Part shown: positions 51,701 through 64,000 of the stretch, piece by piece | Layout of the letters: every line of letters begins with the position of its first letter | Position numbering within the stretch: position 1 is the stretch's first letter | Source of the DNA: Chrysomallon squamiferum | Lineage: Eukaryota; Mollusca; Gastropoda; Neomphalida; Peltospiridae | Direction: 5' to 3' | Length of the DNA: 64,000 nucleotides | Assembly: GCA_012295275.1 (NCBI GenBank) | Contig: CM022670.1 | Coordinates: 25,358,755 to 25,422,754, forward strand | Notes under the pieces: generated by a model | Database searches by the model: none | The model's input: the letters and a program-made list of their open reading frames with translations, nothing else | Told to the model about the DNA's origin: nothing | Translations under genes and position numbers: made by a program

Positions 51701-54700
51701 ATTGTTATTATTAATTTTTTTTAACCATTTCTAATTATTTTTAGAATTACTTGAAATAAATCTCAGGTTGAGTTCATGTTATATGGCTTAAATTATAATA
51801 TTTCTGTACCAGATTACCTTCTTGTCTACAGTGTGCTGGACCAAACAAATTCTCTAGGACATTAACCAAGTTTTGAGTAACAGACAGAGTAATTCTGACA
51901 TCATCTTCAGCAGTTTCTGACTGTTCTGAACTGGCAGTTGCTACATTATTTTTCTCATCAGATAATTCTTCACTGGACGGAGCACTGTCTGGACAAGTGG
52001 TGATGCTACTTATGTCACTTGAAACAATATCATCCTGACAGTTTTGGTTACTAATATAGGATGATGATCTGTCGTAACTAACTCTAAGCATCTTCTCCAT
52101 GGTATGACTCTCCATCCTCTGTAGACGACTGTAACTATCTTTGATCAAAGACTGCTGCATTTCTTCCCAGCTAGCTAATTTGTATGTACTAACAACCTTG
52201 CTACATAGATCAAACAGTGAGGAAGTATGTTGTTCGGTTGACATAGAAAGTTGTGGACTTCCATCTTGATTTATTATCTGCTTCTGTTTTAACATTTCCT
52301 TGGCTATCTCTTGTTTGTCTACTGGAGTTAAGGGCACATCAACTCCCCAGTCCAGAAGCAAATTGACTGACCACTCGACATCATTCTGACACATTTCCAG
52401 AACTTCCCACAGTTGATGTTCACTCATATCTGGAAAGGACGTCTTCAAAAATTCAATATCAGGCTCCAAATTGTTGTGAATGTTGTCTGTCATTGTACTT
52501 TTGTCCACTTGAAACTTCATGGCAATGAAATGATCAGCTTCAATGGAAGAATGTGTTACAGAACTCTCATTCAGGCTTCTTTCTTTGCCAAGAAGAATTG
52601 TGTATCTGTCAGCATTTTTAATACAGCTTACATTAAGATCTCTGTTTATACCATCAAGAACATTAAAATCATTTGCTGTTGTCAAAGTCCAACTGGTTCT
52701 GCACTTTGCTTTTTTCACTGGTTTTGGCTCAGTGTCAACAAAATTTGTACATACACTCTGGGCAGGATCAAAAGTTCTCCAGTTTGAAGTTTCATATTTC
52801 TCTTTTGACAAGCTGCCAAGGAAATCAGAGGAATCTGTGGCTGCCATTTTGCGTTTTGATTTTCTTTTAGATGCTTTGGGTGAACTGTGTGAAAATGTTG
52901 TTTCTTCTACATTTTTTCTTGTCTCTAAATCTGATGTCATAATCTGTGGTCTGTCAACAACCATAACAGATTCAAAGCTGGATTCTGGGACGAAATGACT
53001 TTGTTTTTCTGATTCATGACTAATGCCTGTCTCAGTGTTTGAAGTAACCTGCTCATCACTTATCTCAAAACTCTGAACAGAGATCCCATTTACTCTGTGC
53101 TGCTCAATGTGATTAGAATCAAATGAAGTGATGGTTATTTCTGACTCTTTACTGCTTATATTACCACTTGCTGTAACATCAACTTTTTCCTGATCATTTG
53201 GTCCTAAAACAGGTATATCTAACATTGTATCCTTTCCATTATGAATACTTTCATGTTCAGCTTCTGTAGACAGTAATTCAACTTGACCTTTGTGGACTTT
53301 CTTTTTTCTGGCCTTTTGTGGTAGTCTTTCAGAATGTTTTCTCTCACGTTGTGGTTTTGGTTTTTGCCATCCTGTGTCCCATTCTTTGACATCTTCTTTG
53401 CCTACTGATGCTTTCCGAGAAAGACCAGATGACCAATATTCAGCTTCAAATTTAGATTTGTTACCTGAATTATTATGTTTGTCATTTGAAGTTTTATCAT
53501 TTTCTTTTATATTAGTAGCACAAGTATTTAACATATCTGATTTACTGTCATCTGTAGCTATAGATGATGGTATAGCCTTATTACTTACTTCCTGCTTTTC
53601 AGCAAGCATAGATTCCTTATTTTCAGAAAAATCTATGCAGGTTGAGACATCTAAAAGTTGGGAATTTATATCTTTTTTAATCAGTTTGTCATCCTTGATA
53701 GCCGAATTTAAATTTATTAGTGACCTATCTGTTTTATGTATTAATGTTTTGCTTTTTTCCTGAGACAATGTAAGCTGCTGACAAGAATCTTGTGTATCTG
53801 AATTATCTGAGGAATCACTGGGCAAAGAAACAAAACCATCATCAACATTTGCAGCTTTCATCATTAAATCAGCAGCATTTTTCTTCTCTGCAGTAGGTTG
53901 TGGATCTACTGAATAGAAAGAAGTGTAGTCATTCTGAACAACAGCATTATTGTTGACTTTTGAACATTTATGCTCTTCTTCAAATACCTGAAGTTCAGAA
54001 CTGCCAACTTCTGGTGCTACAAATGTATTATCTTCTTCATTAAAACGTCTGTGTATTTCATCAATAGACTGTGACCTTCTGATGTGAAAGGAGTTGTTTT
54101 CAACAGCTTCTTGTCTGGATGTTCTCATATGTTTCATTCTGGATGCCAACCACTGTGAAATTTCTCTCCTTTCTTTAGCATTCACTGGACTTATCTGCAG
54201 CAGGACCTCAAGTTCATCTTCTCTTCTCTGCCAGTCTTTCTCAGACATTTTATTCATTTCACCCTGATTCAGGAAATCTTCTAGTGTACTAACTACTTCA
54301 TCTTTCTCTCTTTTACCAAAGTGAGGCTTTGAATAAACTGGCACATAGTCTTCGCTATGGATAATACCAGAGCTTTGCAAAACACCTGAACAATCCATGT
54401 CATTTCCAATAACCTGGTTCTCTTTAGAAATTGTTTTATAAATTTTGTCTTCCGTGTTTGTCACATGTTTGTCAGAGGCAGATGGATTGTCTTTTAAATT
54501 TTGATGCTGCCTTTTAGATGTTTTTGTTTTAGATTTAGATTCGGAGTATTTTTTGGAGTTAGCTTTTGAATGTTCCCAATTTTGTTTTTGAGACTGCATT
54601 AAGGACGTGTATGATGAGAAAACTGGTGGCTGATTTGAGGCAATAGGAGACTGTTTAGGTGGTTCTTTTTGCAGCTGTTTACCAGGAAAGGAGAGATCAT

Positions 54701-55418
54701 TGGTTGATTTGCTTTTTGATGGTACATTTTGCAAATTTTCTTGAATCTTTTTTCTGAAAATTTAATAAAATAAAATATAGAACAAAATTTAGAAAAACAA
54801 ACAAAGAATGTAATTTCAGTGTAATTTTGCAAATGTAACCAGATTTGTGTTGCTTTATTTACATTTTTAACTAACATTTTTCTCAACATTTATCAGAGCA
54901 ATGATAAACACACACAGTTCAACAGAATCATAAACCAATTGCAGATTAATTTTTCAAGAAATAATGAAATTGCTGACTGTCATCATATTTAACACTCTGA
55001 CATACTGTAATATGTTTACAATCTGTGTTCCCTGTATACTGTATAAGTGAATAACCTTTGTCATAAGCCAAACAAATTATTATTACTGCAGTTAATGCAA
55101 CTATTATTATTATTTAATATTATGCTTATTGTTTTTATTACAATTACAAGCATTTCTATGTATTTCATTCTCGTGGAAAATATTATATTCAGTGAAATAT
55201 GATTCGTGTTCTCTTAAGCCATTAACATATGTTCAGACCATATGTGGTTCTGAAATGTACTGATATATAGTTCTGAAATATTACTTTCACTGGTTTCACA
55301 GAAAGAATCAATACATTTTTTTTTTTTTTTATAAATAATGAATGTTTCATGTAACTATGAATATTTTATGTAATAAGATACATGCTAATAGAAATAAATC
55401 AAAACAAATTAAAACTGG

Positions 55419-55454
<36 letters not shown>

Positions 55455-58400
55455 TTTGAAGTTTTGTATATATTTTTTCAAATCCTTATTTTCAGGTTTA
55501 CTAATAAATTGTTAAATAATAAGTCTGCAAATAAACTCTGAAATGTTGTAACCTGATACATTAATTAACATCAACAGATATTAATATGAAAAGACTCACT
55601 TTTCAGAATCCTTTACATATGCTATAAGTTTTTTCGCAGTGATTTTACATTCATATCTCTGTTTCATTTTTTTAATAGCTTCTTTTGTCACTCCATGCGT
55701 ATTTTTCCTGCAAGTAATTATGGTAGGAAAATACAATTACAAACATTTAAAATACAATGTGTGTGTATAAATGTTATAACCAAAATAAAATCTAATAAAT
55801 TTTCCTTCAAATTATGACTCATCTACTTTAAATATAAACCAAATTTTCAAAAAAATGAATTTTTAATTAGGCATGATCACACTTGAATGTGATTTACTCC
55901 ATGGATCAGCAATATATACTTTATTTGATAAAATTATTTTGTACAAGTTTTAAATCAAGGAACATATATAATTTTATACATCTCAAAAAATAAAAAATTA
56001 ATTAATTAATTGCACACAAAAATAAAAAAAAGTTAAACAAAGACAGAAACAGAAACATTAATAAAATATATATTCTTACCTTGCAAGTTCTGCTGGTTTT
56101 CCTTTCCAAGATGTATCAGGCTCAACTACTTCTATTTGATAATTGTATTTCAGAGCCTAAAAGATATATAACCAATAACTTATTGTATCTTGTAAGTACT
56201 TAATGTAAAATGATGCGATGTAAGTAACATTTCTATAAAAATAAAAATTAGAATTTTACTTTCTTATTCTTTTCTTTGAATTAAAAAAGATTTTTTTAAA
56301 TTTTTAAACCAATAAAATAAAAAACTTGTTATATTCTGTATCAGAGATCTTTTTCTCATCTAAAAATTCTAAACACATGTATGAAACAGCTCTAAAATAC
56401 AATCATTAGAAATCAATATAACAGTTACGCTCAAAACAATAATTAAAAAATGTGTCTGTAACAGAAATGAAAATCATGAAATAAAACATTTAAAATAAAT
56501 ACATATTACTACAATACCAAATGTTTTTAAAAAATCAAATGAAATAATGAAAAATAAATAAATAAATAACCACAAAAATTAAAATGTAAAAAAGAATGAC
56601 CACCTTCAAACTCAAACAATCAATTACATATGAAATGAAATGAAATGAAAGTAAGTAAGAATACATGGCCAAAGTTGACCTTTGACATATCTATTTATTT
56701 TGATGCTTAGCATTTTCTCACCAGCTTGACGTACGGTATCATTTCCCACATCTGTGAGTTTGTGTTGTCAATGATAACTGGATTGATCTTCTTTCCATTG
56801 CCTTTAAAGCTAGAAGGAAAAAGATTATAGTCGTTTATCACATTTATCTGATGTAGATGGCCATATTTCAAATGATTTAATTATCAAAAGCAAAATTCTG
56901 AATATGTTGTTATACTTAATAAACTCAATTTGATTCAGAATATTTGAGTTTATATCAACACTGGTGAAAATCCATATTTAAATGATGAAATTAAGCAATT
57001 TTAAATAAAAAATCAGTATCAGTATGCAACATTGTGAGCAGGTATTTGTCTCTGCATAACTATTTTGTTTTACAAAAACTCATGTGCAATGGCATAAATT
57101 TACAAGACAATAAAAACTGTGCTTCTGATAATAATAATTATATATTATAAAATATATTGTAAGCTTTGACATACAAACCTCTGGTCTTATTCCATTCATG
57201 GGCATCAGATAAGAGATTAATGTCATAGTTGTATATTCCATTTTTCACAAAGAAGTCATCAGTAGAAAGTATAATGCCTTCAGACTTTAGTTTCCTATAT
57301 TTATATTTTATATTGATTTTAAAAACAAAAGGGATTAAAATGATCAGATTATGATAAAAAATAATAACATTTGTCCTGCATCGACATCTATAGATCTTGC
57401 TCATTTGCACATTCTCTAATACATATTCTGATTGTGTATGTGTTTGTGTGTGTCTGCAAGAAGGTGTGCATGTAAAAATTACATTATATAGTTTCACCAA
57501 AAAACTAGGTCAATCAACTCTGTGTATTTTCAATATTAATTAAAAACTAATATACCAATCATGTTAATTTAACATGAGATCTGATTTCATAAAAATATAA
57601 AAACAAAAGAAAAAGAGAATTATTTTAAAAGCTAGAAAATTGGATAAATAATTTGGAATATATATATAAACTGTATGGTGTAATTCTACAGAGAAAAATG
57701 GAGTATTTTTTGCTGGTAAATGTTGTAATCAGCATAAAGATATTAACAATTTGTTTCAAAACAATTCAAAGATAGCATTGAAAAAAAAACAAAAAAACAA
57801 CAACACTTGACAGCAATTACAGTATCCAAATATTAGGTTTTGAGGAATAACTTTTGGACCTGCATATGATGACCACTTTTTCAGTCGATGAACTTTTCCC
57901 AATTACTTTTTCTCTATTATTTGATTTTCCTCCCTATATCAGATTCAAAACAAACTCAATATGTACATAAAAACACTTTACCTAGCAAGTGTTGATTTTC
58001 CACAGCCAGGAAGTCCTCTTAAAATAACCATCATCAACTGACCTCTGTCAAGATACTTCTTTAACCAATCAGTCTCAGCAACTGCATCAGTGTAAGTTGC
58101 ATTTGATGGCACTCTACTGAAGGCAACATCTGGGCTGCAGTCATTCATAGCAGCTTGTGAGTATGAAGCCTGGTTAGGAATAGTTTGAGCTTTTGCTGGC
58201 ATATAGGAACCCAACTGAAATTCTGTCTGTGAAACCGGAATTGGTTGAAGGATCATTTGGTGTGAAGGATAATGGTGTTTATAATCTAAATGTCCTGAAG
58301 GAAAATGTGATTGCATAGAAGGAAAACCTGGATCCATTGATGTGAATGAAGAACTGTATGACTGATTTTGTGATCCTCTTTGAGTCAAAAATACTGGATT

Positions 58401-60792
58401 GTCTTGGTAATCTGGTTGTGATGACTGCACATAAGAAGGAATAAATTCAGGTGCATTGGGTGAGAGATAAGCATCAGCAAAATTGTGAGTCTTCTGAAGA
58501 CTTGCTAAACTTTTTGTATCTTGCAAGCCAAGTAATTTGTCAGTGTTTTCAGATGCATTCTTTTTCATGAACTGCAGTGAAACAGGCCCATCATTAGTGC
58601 AATCTTTGCCACAGTTAATTTTACTAGAATCTTTTGATTTCTCATCTTCAGTTTTAGTTTCTAAAGCACATGAATCTGGAATGATTTCACCATCTTTTGT
58701 GACAGATGGTTTACTATCATCATCTAAATTTATCTTACCAACCCATGATACTGTATTATCCATTTTCACTGAACTGCATGAACAAGTTGCTGAAAAAGTA
58801 TCTACATCTATATCTGTAGTATTCTCCAGAGAAAGAAAAGTTTCATTTACTTTATCTGCTCCCAAATCAGAATTAAAATCTTTATTACCTGCCAATGTGT
58901 TCATTGTAACAGCATCTAACCTCAATGTATGTTCACTGTCACTGTTGCCACTAGACTTATCAGATATACACCTGTTCCCATTTCCACTGTCTGTGCTGTG
59001 TTCTCGATCAATAAAATGAACATCTGTGCCCACGTGTAAATTCATAATATTTGGGTCAGCTTCACTTTTGCGGCCACCTGTCATCACAGGTTTTAAAATG
59101 TTATGCTGATTTAAATGTTCATGTTGTAAATTAGAAATATCACATGTTGTATAAGAAACATTGGAAAAATTATTATTATCTGGATATGCACAAAAATGTG
59201 ATTTCATTGTAAGATCTTTATCAGTCTCTGATATATTAACATTTATTTCATTTGTGTCTGTTTTTTCAGTTTCTGTATTTACAACAATATGATTTTCACT
59301 ATAGGTTAAAGCACGTTTTGGAGGTTCCTCAGATAATTCTATACTTGCTTCAAGTTCTTCATTAAAATGTTCAGGTGTAGGTGTTTCCTTTGTTTCATCT
59401 ATCAGACTACAAGCTATCAGTGCTAAATCTGGTTCCTTGTCAATCCTTCTTTGAGGCACAGCATCCTGACTTAGTAACAAAAGTGTGTCCATACTTTTTT
59501 CTTCTGCAAGAAACAAATATATGGCATAAAGTCTGAATATGTGATGTATTTGTTAAAAATGCAAAGTATGCATTACAATAACAGTTTTTCGAGAAAGAAG
59601 AAAATGTATCTGGCAAGGAAATATATATTTGTACATGGTGTAAACATCATATACGAATGTTATGACAAAATGAAATAAATTATCATTATTTTGCTATTAC
59701 TTTTATGACTATTAACCTTGATATATATATATGATTATAATGATTAAAGAATTAATTTTACAGGTTGCTTATTTTGATTTGTATTCAGTTTAAATAATTC
59801 AAACTGGATTATATTTATAGCTTTGATCAAGTAAGGTGTGCTTTTACAAATAAATATAAGTATGTTGAAACAAAATGTGAATGCATACATTATCAAAGCA
59901 CTCCACAAAAACATGACGTGTAACATGTAAAATAACAAAGAATAATTACAGTAAATAAATTCAATATGTTCCAGACATACCACATTTTCATCTCTTAACT
60001 TAGATTAAAAAAATACAATAGTGTACCAACAGTAATAAATGAATACTAAATAATTTACTACACAATATAAACAATAAAAATAAATATATGTAGAAAACAA
60101 TGACAAGAACCACTGTTATGCCATTCAAACACTACTGACACTATTTCATATGTCTAAAATGACATAACTGCACAACAGAAAGAACAGTATCTGAAATGTT
60201 GTCCCTTATTTGTTGCCTATGCATGTGTAACACAATATACACTGGGTAACATATATCAAGGACCCTCTGTAATCAATATAAGCTGTTGCTAATTAAGGAA
60301 TAAATATTTGTTGGGTTTTTTTTTTTTTTTTTTTTAGTTATTTTACATTTATATATACATATATATATATATATATATTTCTGTGCATAACACATCCAAA
60401 TGAAAAATGTCATCCTTTATTTGTCTTGTTACAAGTTCATTATTTTATAATCATACATTACTGTTTGCAAAGTCTAGTCACCATGTACAAATAATCAATC
60501 ACTTGAAAGGTTGCAATATACTATAACATTTAAACAAAACAAAAACTGTATTCATTGTCATATTGACCCAGTACTGTGATGTAGATACAAATTGAAAATA
60601 ATTATCACCTTCCCAGTCACATTCAGCAAGAACCATATGGATGACATCTGCATCTATTTGATACTCAAAAATTTCTTGAAAGTGCTGAAAAATCTTATCT
60701 TTCTGTTCAGCTTTGCTCAGTGCGGCACTAGCAGCCTCTTGTAAAGGATGTTCTAACCTACTAAAATCTGGATGTCTTGGAGGACGGGGCAT
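43785..60792 (-). CDS. N4BP2: NEDD4-binding protein 2 (P-loop kinase, CUE and Smr domains), 17 coding exons
   Basis: Exons, 5' to 3': 60609-60792, 57982-59503, 57175-57294, 56722-56809, 56080-56156, 55600-55707, 51818-54753, 51381-51488, 50748-50929, 48583-48707, 47788-47902, 47435-47556, 46108-46222, 45510-45677, 44919-44986, 44508-44608, 43785-43930. They total 6285 nt: 2094 residues plus TAA (human about 1770). Order of domains: an N-terminal CUE-like helical segment (about 34-62); a Walker A (GLPGCGKSTLAR, near 557-568) opening a polynucleotide-kinase-like domain with STDDFF and INPVIIDNTN; a long low-complexity region; a CUE (SFPDMSEHQLWEVLEMC, near 1465); two tandem CUE-like exon pairs (about 1776-1934); a DUF1771 segment (about 1935-2012); and an Smr domain with LDLHG and ITGTGRHSQGG (about 2013-2094). 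Human N4BP2 binds NEDD4 and BCL3 and has kinase and nuclease activity in vitro. One donor is ambiguous: 57175 or 57179. Confidence 0.93.
45726..45795. repeat. (AAT)n microsatellite
   Basis: About 14 regular AAT units then interrupted ones, in an N4BP2 intron 50 bp upstream (minus sense) of the exon 45510-45677. The poly-Ile frame crossing it is an artefact. Confidence 0.9.
46107..47786. repeat. Tandem duplication inside N4BP2, copy A
   Basis: It contains exons 47435-47556 and 46108-46222 plus the intron between them and downstream intron sequence. It matches 47787-48927 almost base for base apart from a 553-bp insertion. The copies end in the same GACTTCATGCAATAATA before diverging. Confidence 0.92.
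46410..46962. mobile_element. Non-autonomous DNA transposon (MITE-like) in an N4BP2 intron
   Basis: The ends are inverted: TTACCGTATATA at the left, and TTACTGTATATA read from the right on the opposite strand. Subterminal copies of TATAAGTCGAC or close variants occur inside both ends. The 553-bp element has no open frame of note. The duplicated intron at about 48080 keeps the same flanks without it, a natural empty site. The superfamily is not assigned; any target duplication is 3 bp or less or is obscured by A-runs. Confidence 0.8.
47787..48927. repeat. Tandem duplication inside N4BP2, copy B
   Basis: It contains exons 48583-48707 and 47788-47902. It lacks the transposon of copy A and has a short extra stretch near 48505-48530. 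Both exon pairs are open and start and end in phase 0, so the duplication adds about 79 residues without a frameshift. Confidence 0.92.
55419..55451. repeat. Poly(A) tract
   Basis: About 33 consecutive A in an N4BP2 intron. Confidence 0.95.
60316..60335. repeat. Poly(T) tract
   Basis: About 20 T in intron 1 of the N4BP2 coding region, followed by a (TA)n run at about 60355-60378. Confidence 0.9.
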
Positions 60793-60799
60793 ATTTAAA
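60793..60799 (-). other. 5' UTR tail of the first N4BP2 coding exon
   Basis: A TTTTAG acceptor lies 7 nt upstream of the N4BP2 ATG (60790-60792), so at least one non-coding exon lies further upstream. A candidate donor (AAAG followed by GTATTT) occurs at about 61793 on the minus strand. Confidence 0.45.
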
Positions 60800-60863
60800 C
60801 TAAAACAAATAAATACAGATATTCAAAATTACATATATGTACATGTATATATATGTAAGTTTG

Positions 60864-60906
60864 AATACCAGCCTCAGCTATATATAATATAGCTGAGGCT
60901 GGTATT
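60864..60906. repeat. Perfect 20-bp inverted repeat with 3-base loop
   Basis: Left arm 60864-60883 (AATACCAGCCTCAGCTATAT), loop ATA, right arm 60887-60906, an exact reverse complement. It lies 65 bp upstream of the first N4BP2 coding exon in the 5' UTR intron. Confidence 0.9.
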
Positions 60907-61499
60907 AGACAATTTTGACTGTAGGCATATTACTAATAGTAATACTAGTAACAGGAACTAAATAAAAATTATAATGAATTAATTATTAATTATTAAGCAA
61001 TTTAATTATTTATTCCCATTGTCTTGCTGTTGCAAAAGTAAATAAATAAATGAAAAAATTCAGTGTAGGATTGTTTTTAGAACAATTTGAAATTTTAAGA
61101 GAAAAACGTATTTAAATACGTCTGATTTTGTTATTGTTCAACACGTAACAACAAGTATCTTACAGTTACAGTGAGTGAGAAAAAAGAAGAAACAGAAAAA
61201 TAACATTATACATTGTCTCATTGATGTCTGACATACAACTGTAATAATATACATATGTCCGATGTATGAGTGTAACAGTATGATTAAAAATATTAAATAC
61301 TGTGATACTGACAACAGAGATTATGAATTAATAATAATGCTAATAATAACAATTATCATTGTTTTATCACTATCACCGAAAGTATCAATATGCTACCCAT
61401 ATTGTGAAATTCTACAGTATATTATTTCATTTCATTGTATCGCGAAAGAAACATATTATATTACGAATATATTACAGCAGCCCACCATATAGGAGTACC

Positions 61500-62000
61500 A
61501 AGAATGTTTAAACAAGCACTACATTATTTACTATTATTGTATTAAACTTTCGCGATCACTTCCTCATATTTTTGTCAATTCTGCGCACGTTTTCGCGCAT
61601 ATGTCTTCTTTATATCTCTTCTTTTCATTGGTTGTTCTAAATAACACAGTAAGGTCTTTGAGGACGTTTACGGATATTATAGACATACCCTCAAGATAAC
61701 AAAAAAAAGTTTAAAACATATTTAATCCGTTAATAAAAATGAATATATTTCAAAATCATATAAAATCTTAACAATATTTTATAAATACCTTTAATAAATT
61801 ATTTTGTTTTATTGTTCCGAATCTCAGCACAATGTGAACCAATCAAAAGCTCCGTATTTTATATCTTGGGAATGCGCAAACCACTGATTCGCGCCGTTTC
61901 CTGCTAACTTTGAGTGTTATTTATGTTGTTTTGTTTTATAACAAAAGAAGGGAGTTAATAACATAAAACAGATTAGGTAAGCATCGTCGTAAATTGTTTC
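61500..62000. promoter_or_regulatory. Probable N4BP2 promoter region, possibly bidirectional
   Basis: It contains CpG-bearing patches (CGCACG and TTTCGCGC near 61583-61598; GCGCCG near 61890), which are rare in this window. There is an inverted CCAAT box (CATTGG near 61626) and CCAAT near 61839. On the plus strand a donor-like GATTAG followed by GTAAGC at about 61977 could end the first exon of a divergent gene. All of this is inference from motifs. Confidence 0.35.
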
Positions 62001-62706
62001 AAAATCTAGCCAAATTAATATCGGTCACAAACCTTAATTTCTGGACCGATTCGTATCTATTGCATATTCAGACAGGTTCAATTCATCATGGCTGCTAGTT
62101 GGGCAAATTCATCAAGATTCAAGATAAACTTAGTGTATCATCTGTATGAAGATAGTAGTTTTTAAAATTAATAACATTGCATTTATTGTGAATGTCTGTA
62201 TGTCTCTGAATATCCATATGATGTTTAAACTTGTATAATACATTTTTTAAACTGACATTAACAATAACTGGATCTGGTTAAGCTCAATAATTAATAAAAT
62301 GAATAATTGAAATATCATCAGTCTTCTGTTGGTAGCGAAATAATAACATAAATTAACGTTTGTTCTATTAGATACCAAACAATGTTTATATTTCTTAATA
62401 AAATACATAAGATTTATTCATATCATTGGAATTTGTTTTATTATTTATATTCAGTATTCATTATTTTGTTATTTTTCTCATTTACTGCTTTTAAGTTAGT
62501 ACTCAGGGATCATTTTGAAATTTTAAATATTTTTCATCTCTCTTGTTTGTACTTCTTGAAACTTCAGATGAAGTATAATAAATTACCTATTAATATTTAA
62601 TACTTCTCATAAATATTGCCAGTGTTATTTTTGCCACATTGGGCAATCATAATTTGAGTTATCTTTCTTTGTACACACAAATTTATATGTGGAGTAGATT
62701 TTTGGG

Positions 62707-62732
62707 TCTCTCTCTCTCTCTCTCTCTCTCTC
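62707..62732. repeat. (CT)n microsatellite
   Basis: About 13 CT units. Confidence 0.9.
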
Positions 62733-63129
62733 AATCAGACAGCCAATGAACATTAATTAGGTATGTAACCCAAAAATTAAAATATCTTTTTCCGATAACA
62801 TTGTATATTATCAGAAAGATATCTTTGATAACATTGATATGAACAAAGTAATGCATTTTTATCTAAATACAGTTTGCTGGTGTTATTCCTTCAGAATCTA
62901 TTGAGAAACTGATCCATTTCAGTCATTTGGGAACATAAATACTAAATATTTCATATACTTTCAAACCAACATACATGTATTATATATGAAAATGATGCCT
63001 TTGATGAGTTATAGAATTAATCATGTTGCTAACACTCTTGAATTTTAATTAATTAATTACACTAATTACTTCACATGTACCTTATACCTTTATTTACGTA
63101 ATTTGCAAAACCTCCATATATATGTGCAT

Positions 63130-63151
63130 GTATATATATATATATATATAT
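63130..63151. repeat. (TA)n microsatellite
   Basis: About 11 TA units. Confidence 0.9.
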
Positions 63152-64000
63152 CAATTAATAAACATTAATTTGCCTTATGATTTCAAAAAATTCATAAAAA
63201 TCTAATTTACTAAGAATTGTTTTCATAATCAATCAGGGTTTGTAGGCATTTTGAAAAGTTTTGTTAATCATGTTTTGTTTGCTTGGCTATGGAAAATTAT
63301 GTCCTTGCCGTAAATAAAATGTTTGAAAAGCTGATTTGTTTCACCAGTATTCCAAACAAAGAGTACTGGTACAATTTATTGTTCTCATATTCAGTAATCT
63401 TATGAAAAACATGTATACGTTTAAAACAAGCTAGTCTGTAAAATACTGCGCACAACTGAGAGCCAGATATGAGTGTCATTTGACATCTTGCATGCCTCAG
63501 TTATACAGGAGGCATGTACTGCTAAAAACAATTAAAGTTTGATTCCAGTTTTCCAATATTTTTAACCTGTTTAATTATAAACAACAGGTACTATTTCTTA
63601 TAAACTTCTATTGGAGTGGCGAAGTAGATTTGTTGTGATAGCACAGCAATAATTGATTATAATACTTTTGGTATCAACATACACACAGTGACATGTCACA
63701 TGATTAATGATTTAATGCAACAACAATCAGCTGTTCTGATCAGTTCAAGTTTCTAAATGCAATATCACATCCTACTTACATAAGTTGCTGATACATTATT
63801 TGAAATTGAAAATAAAATACATATATAAAAGGCACTGTCTCATAAACTGATATGATTTGTGGCAATTTAAAGGCAGTTGTAAATTGAATAAGAAGAAAGG
63901 ACTACAACCACTTTGTGAAGCAATACTTCTGTATTGATATTTTTTGGCAAGCTGCCTTACATATCATCATAGCCATGTCCAATCCAAGAATAAAACAGCA

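Larger units (their letters stand above)
62001..64000. other. No gene recognised
   Basis: AT-rich sequence with (CT)n at 62707-62732 and (TA)n at 63130-63151. A 25-codon plus-strand frame starting at ATG 62089 (MAASWANSS) is too short to call. The region may be the first intron of a divergent plus-strand gene. Confidence 0.45.

Noticed and set aside
52413-53763. Several plus-strand frames of 120-160 residues opposite the big N4BP2 exon
   Set aside because: They are antisense shadows of a long, clearly coding exon with no family resemblance and no splice support. The same applies to 58537-59019.
62089-62166. Plus-strand 25-codon frame upstream of N4BP2
   Set aside because: Too short, with no splice donor before the stop. 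It may simply be intronic.

Overview
This is eukaryotic (animal) DNA: AT-rich, with genes split into small exons by long introns, GT-AG splice sites and AATAAA poly(A) signals. It is dense in simple repeats of the AAT, TTTA, ATAC, CT and GT types. Gene content and repeat style suggest a mollusc, most likely a cephalopod such as an octopus. That identification is inference, because no species marker was checked.

Layout. (1) 1-14.3 kb holds two paralogous cyclins head to head: cyclin I on the minus strand (2188-5867) and a cyclin G on the plus strand (7776-12483), with a shared upstream region between them. All their introns are phase 0, and both have an exon of exactly 25 codons at the same place in the cyclin box. 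Cyclin I carries an apparent one-base frameshift in a G run. (2) 15.0-28.5 kb is a tandemly duplicated secreted growth factor of the PDGF/VEGF family on the minus strand. The upstream copy (22413-28421) is complete, with 310 residues, a signal peptide, a cystine knot, a CXCXC tail and a TATA box. The downstream copy (15007-18404) keeps exons of identical length but loses the end of the knot and the whole tail, and has no visible signal exon. (3) 28.5-38.6 kb is mostly simple repeats and transposon remains. It contains a hAT/ZMYM-like transposase relic and a candidate two-exon gene for a 75-residue membrane or secreted peptide (34973-35540). (4) 38.7-42.3 kb holds all but the first exon(s) of Mediator subunit MED16 on the plus strand. 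(5) 43.8-60.8 kb is a complete 17-coding-exon N4BP2 gene on the minus strand, whose phases close exactly to 2094 residues. It includes an in-frame tandem duplication of the exon pair for its C-terminal CUE-like domain, and one duplicate intron carries a transposon absent from the other. (6) 61-64 kb holds the N4BP2 upstream region and perhaps the first exon of a divergent plus-strand gene.

The genes do not form one pathway. Two are cyclins (stress and cell cycle), one is a secreted ligand locus, one is a general transcription co-activator subunit, and one is a nucleic-acid kinase/nuclease-like protein. Exon boundaries were set by hand from splice motifs, reading-frame closure and recalled protein families. 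No alignment or database search was run.
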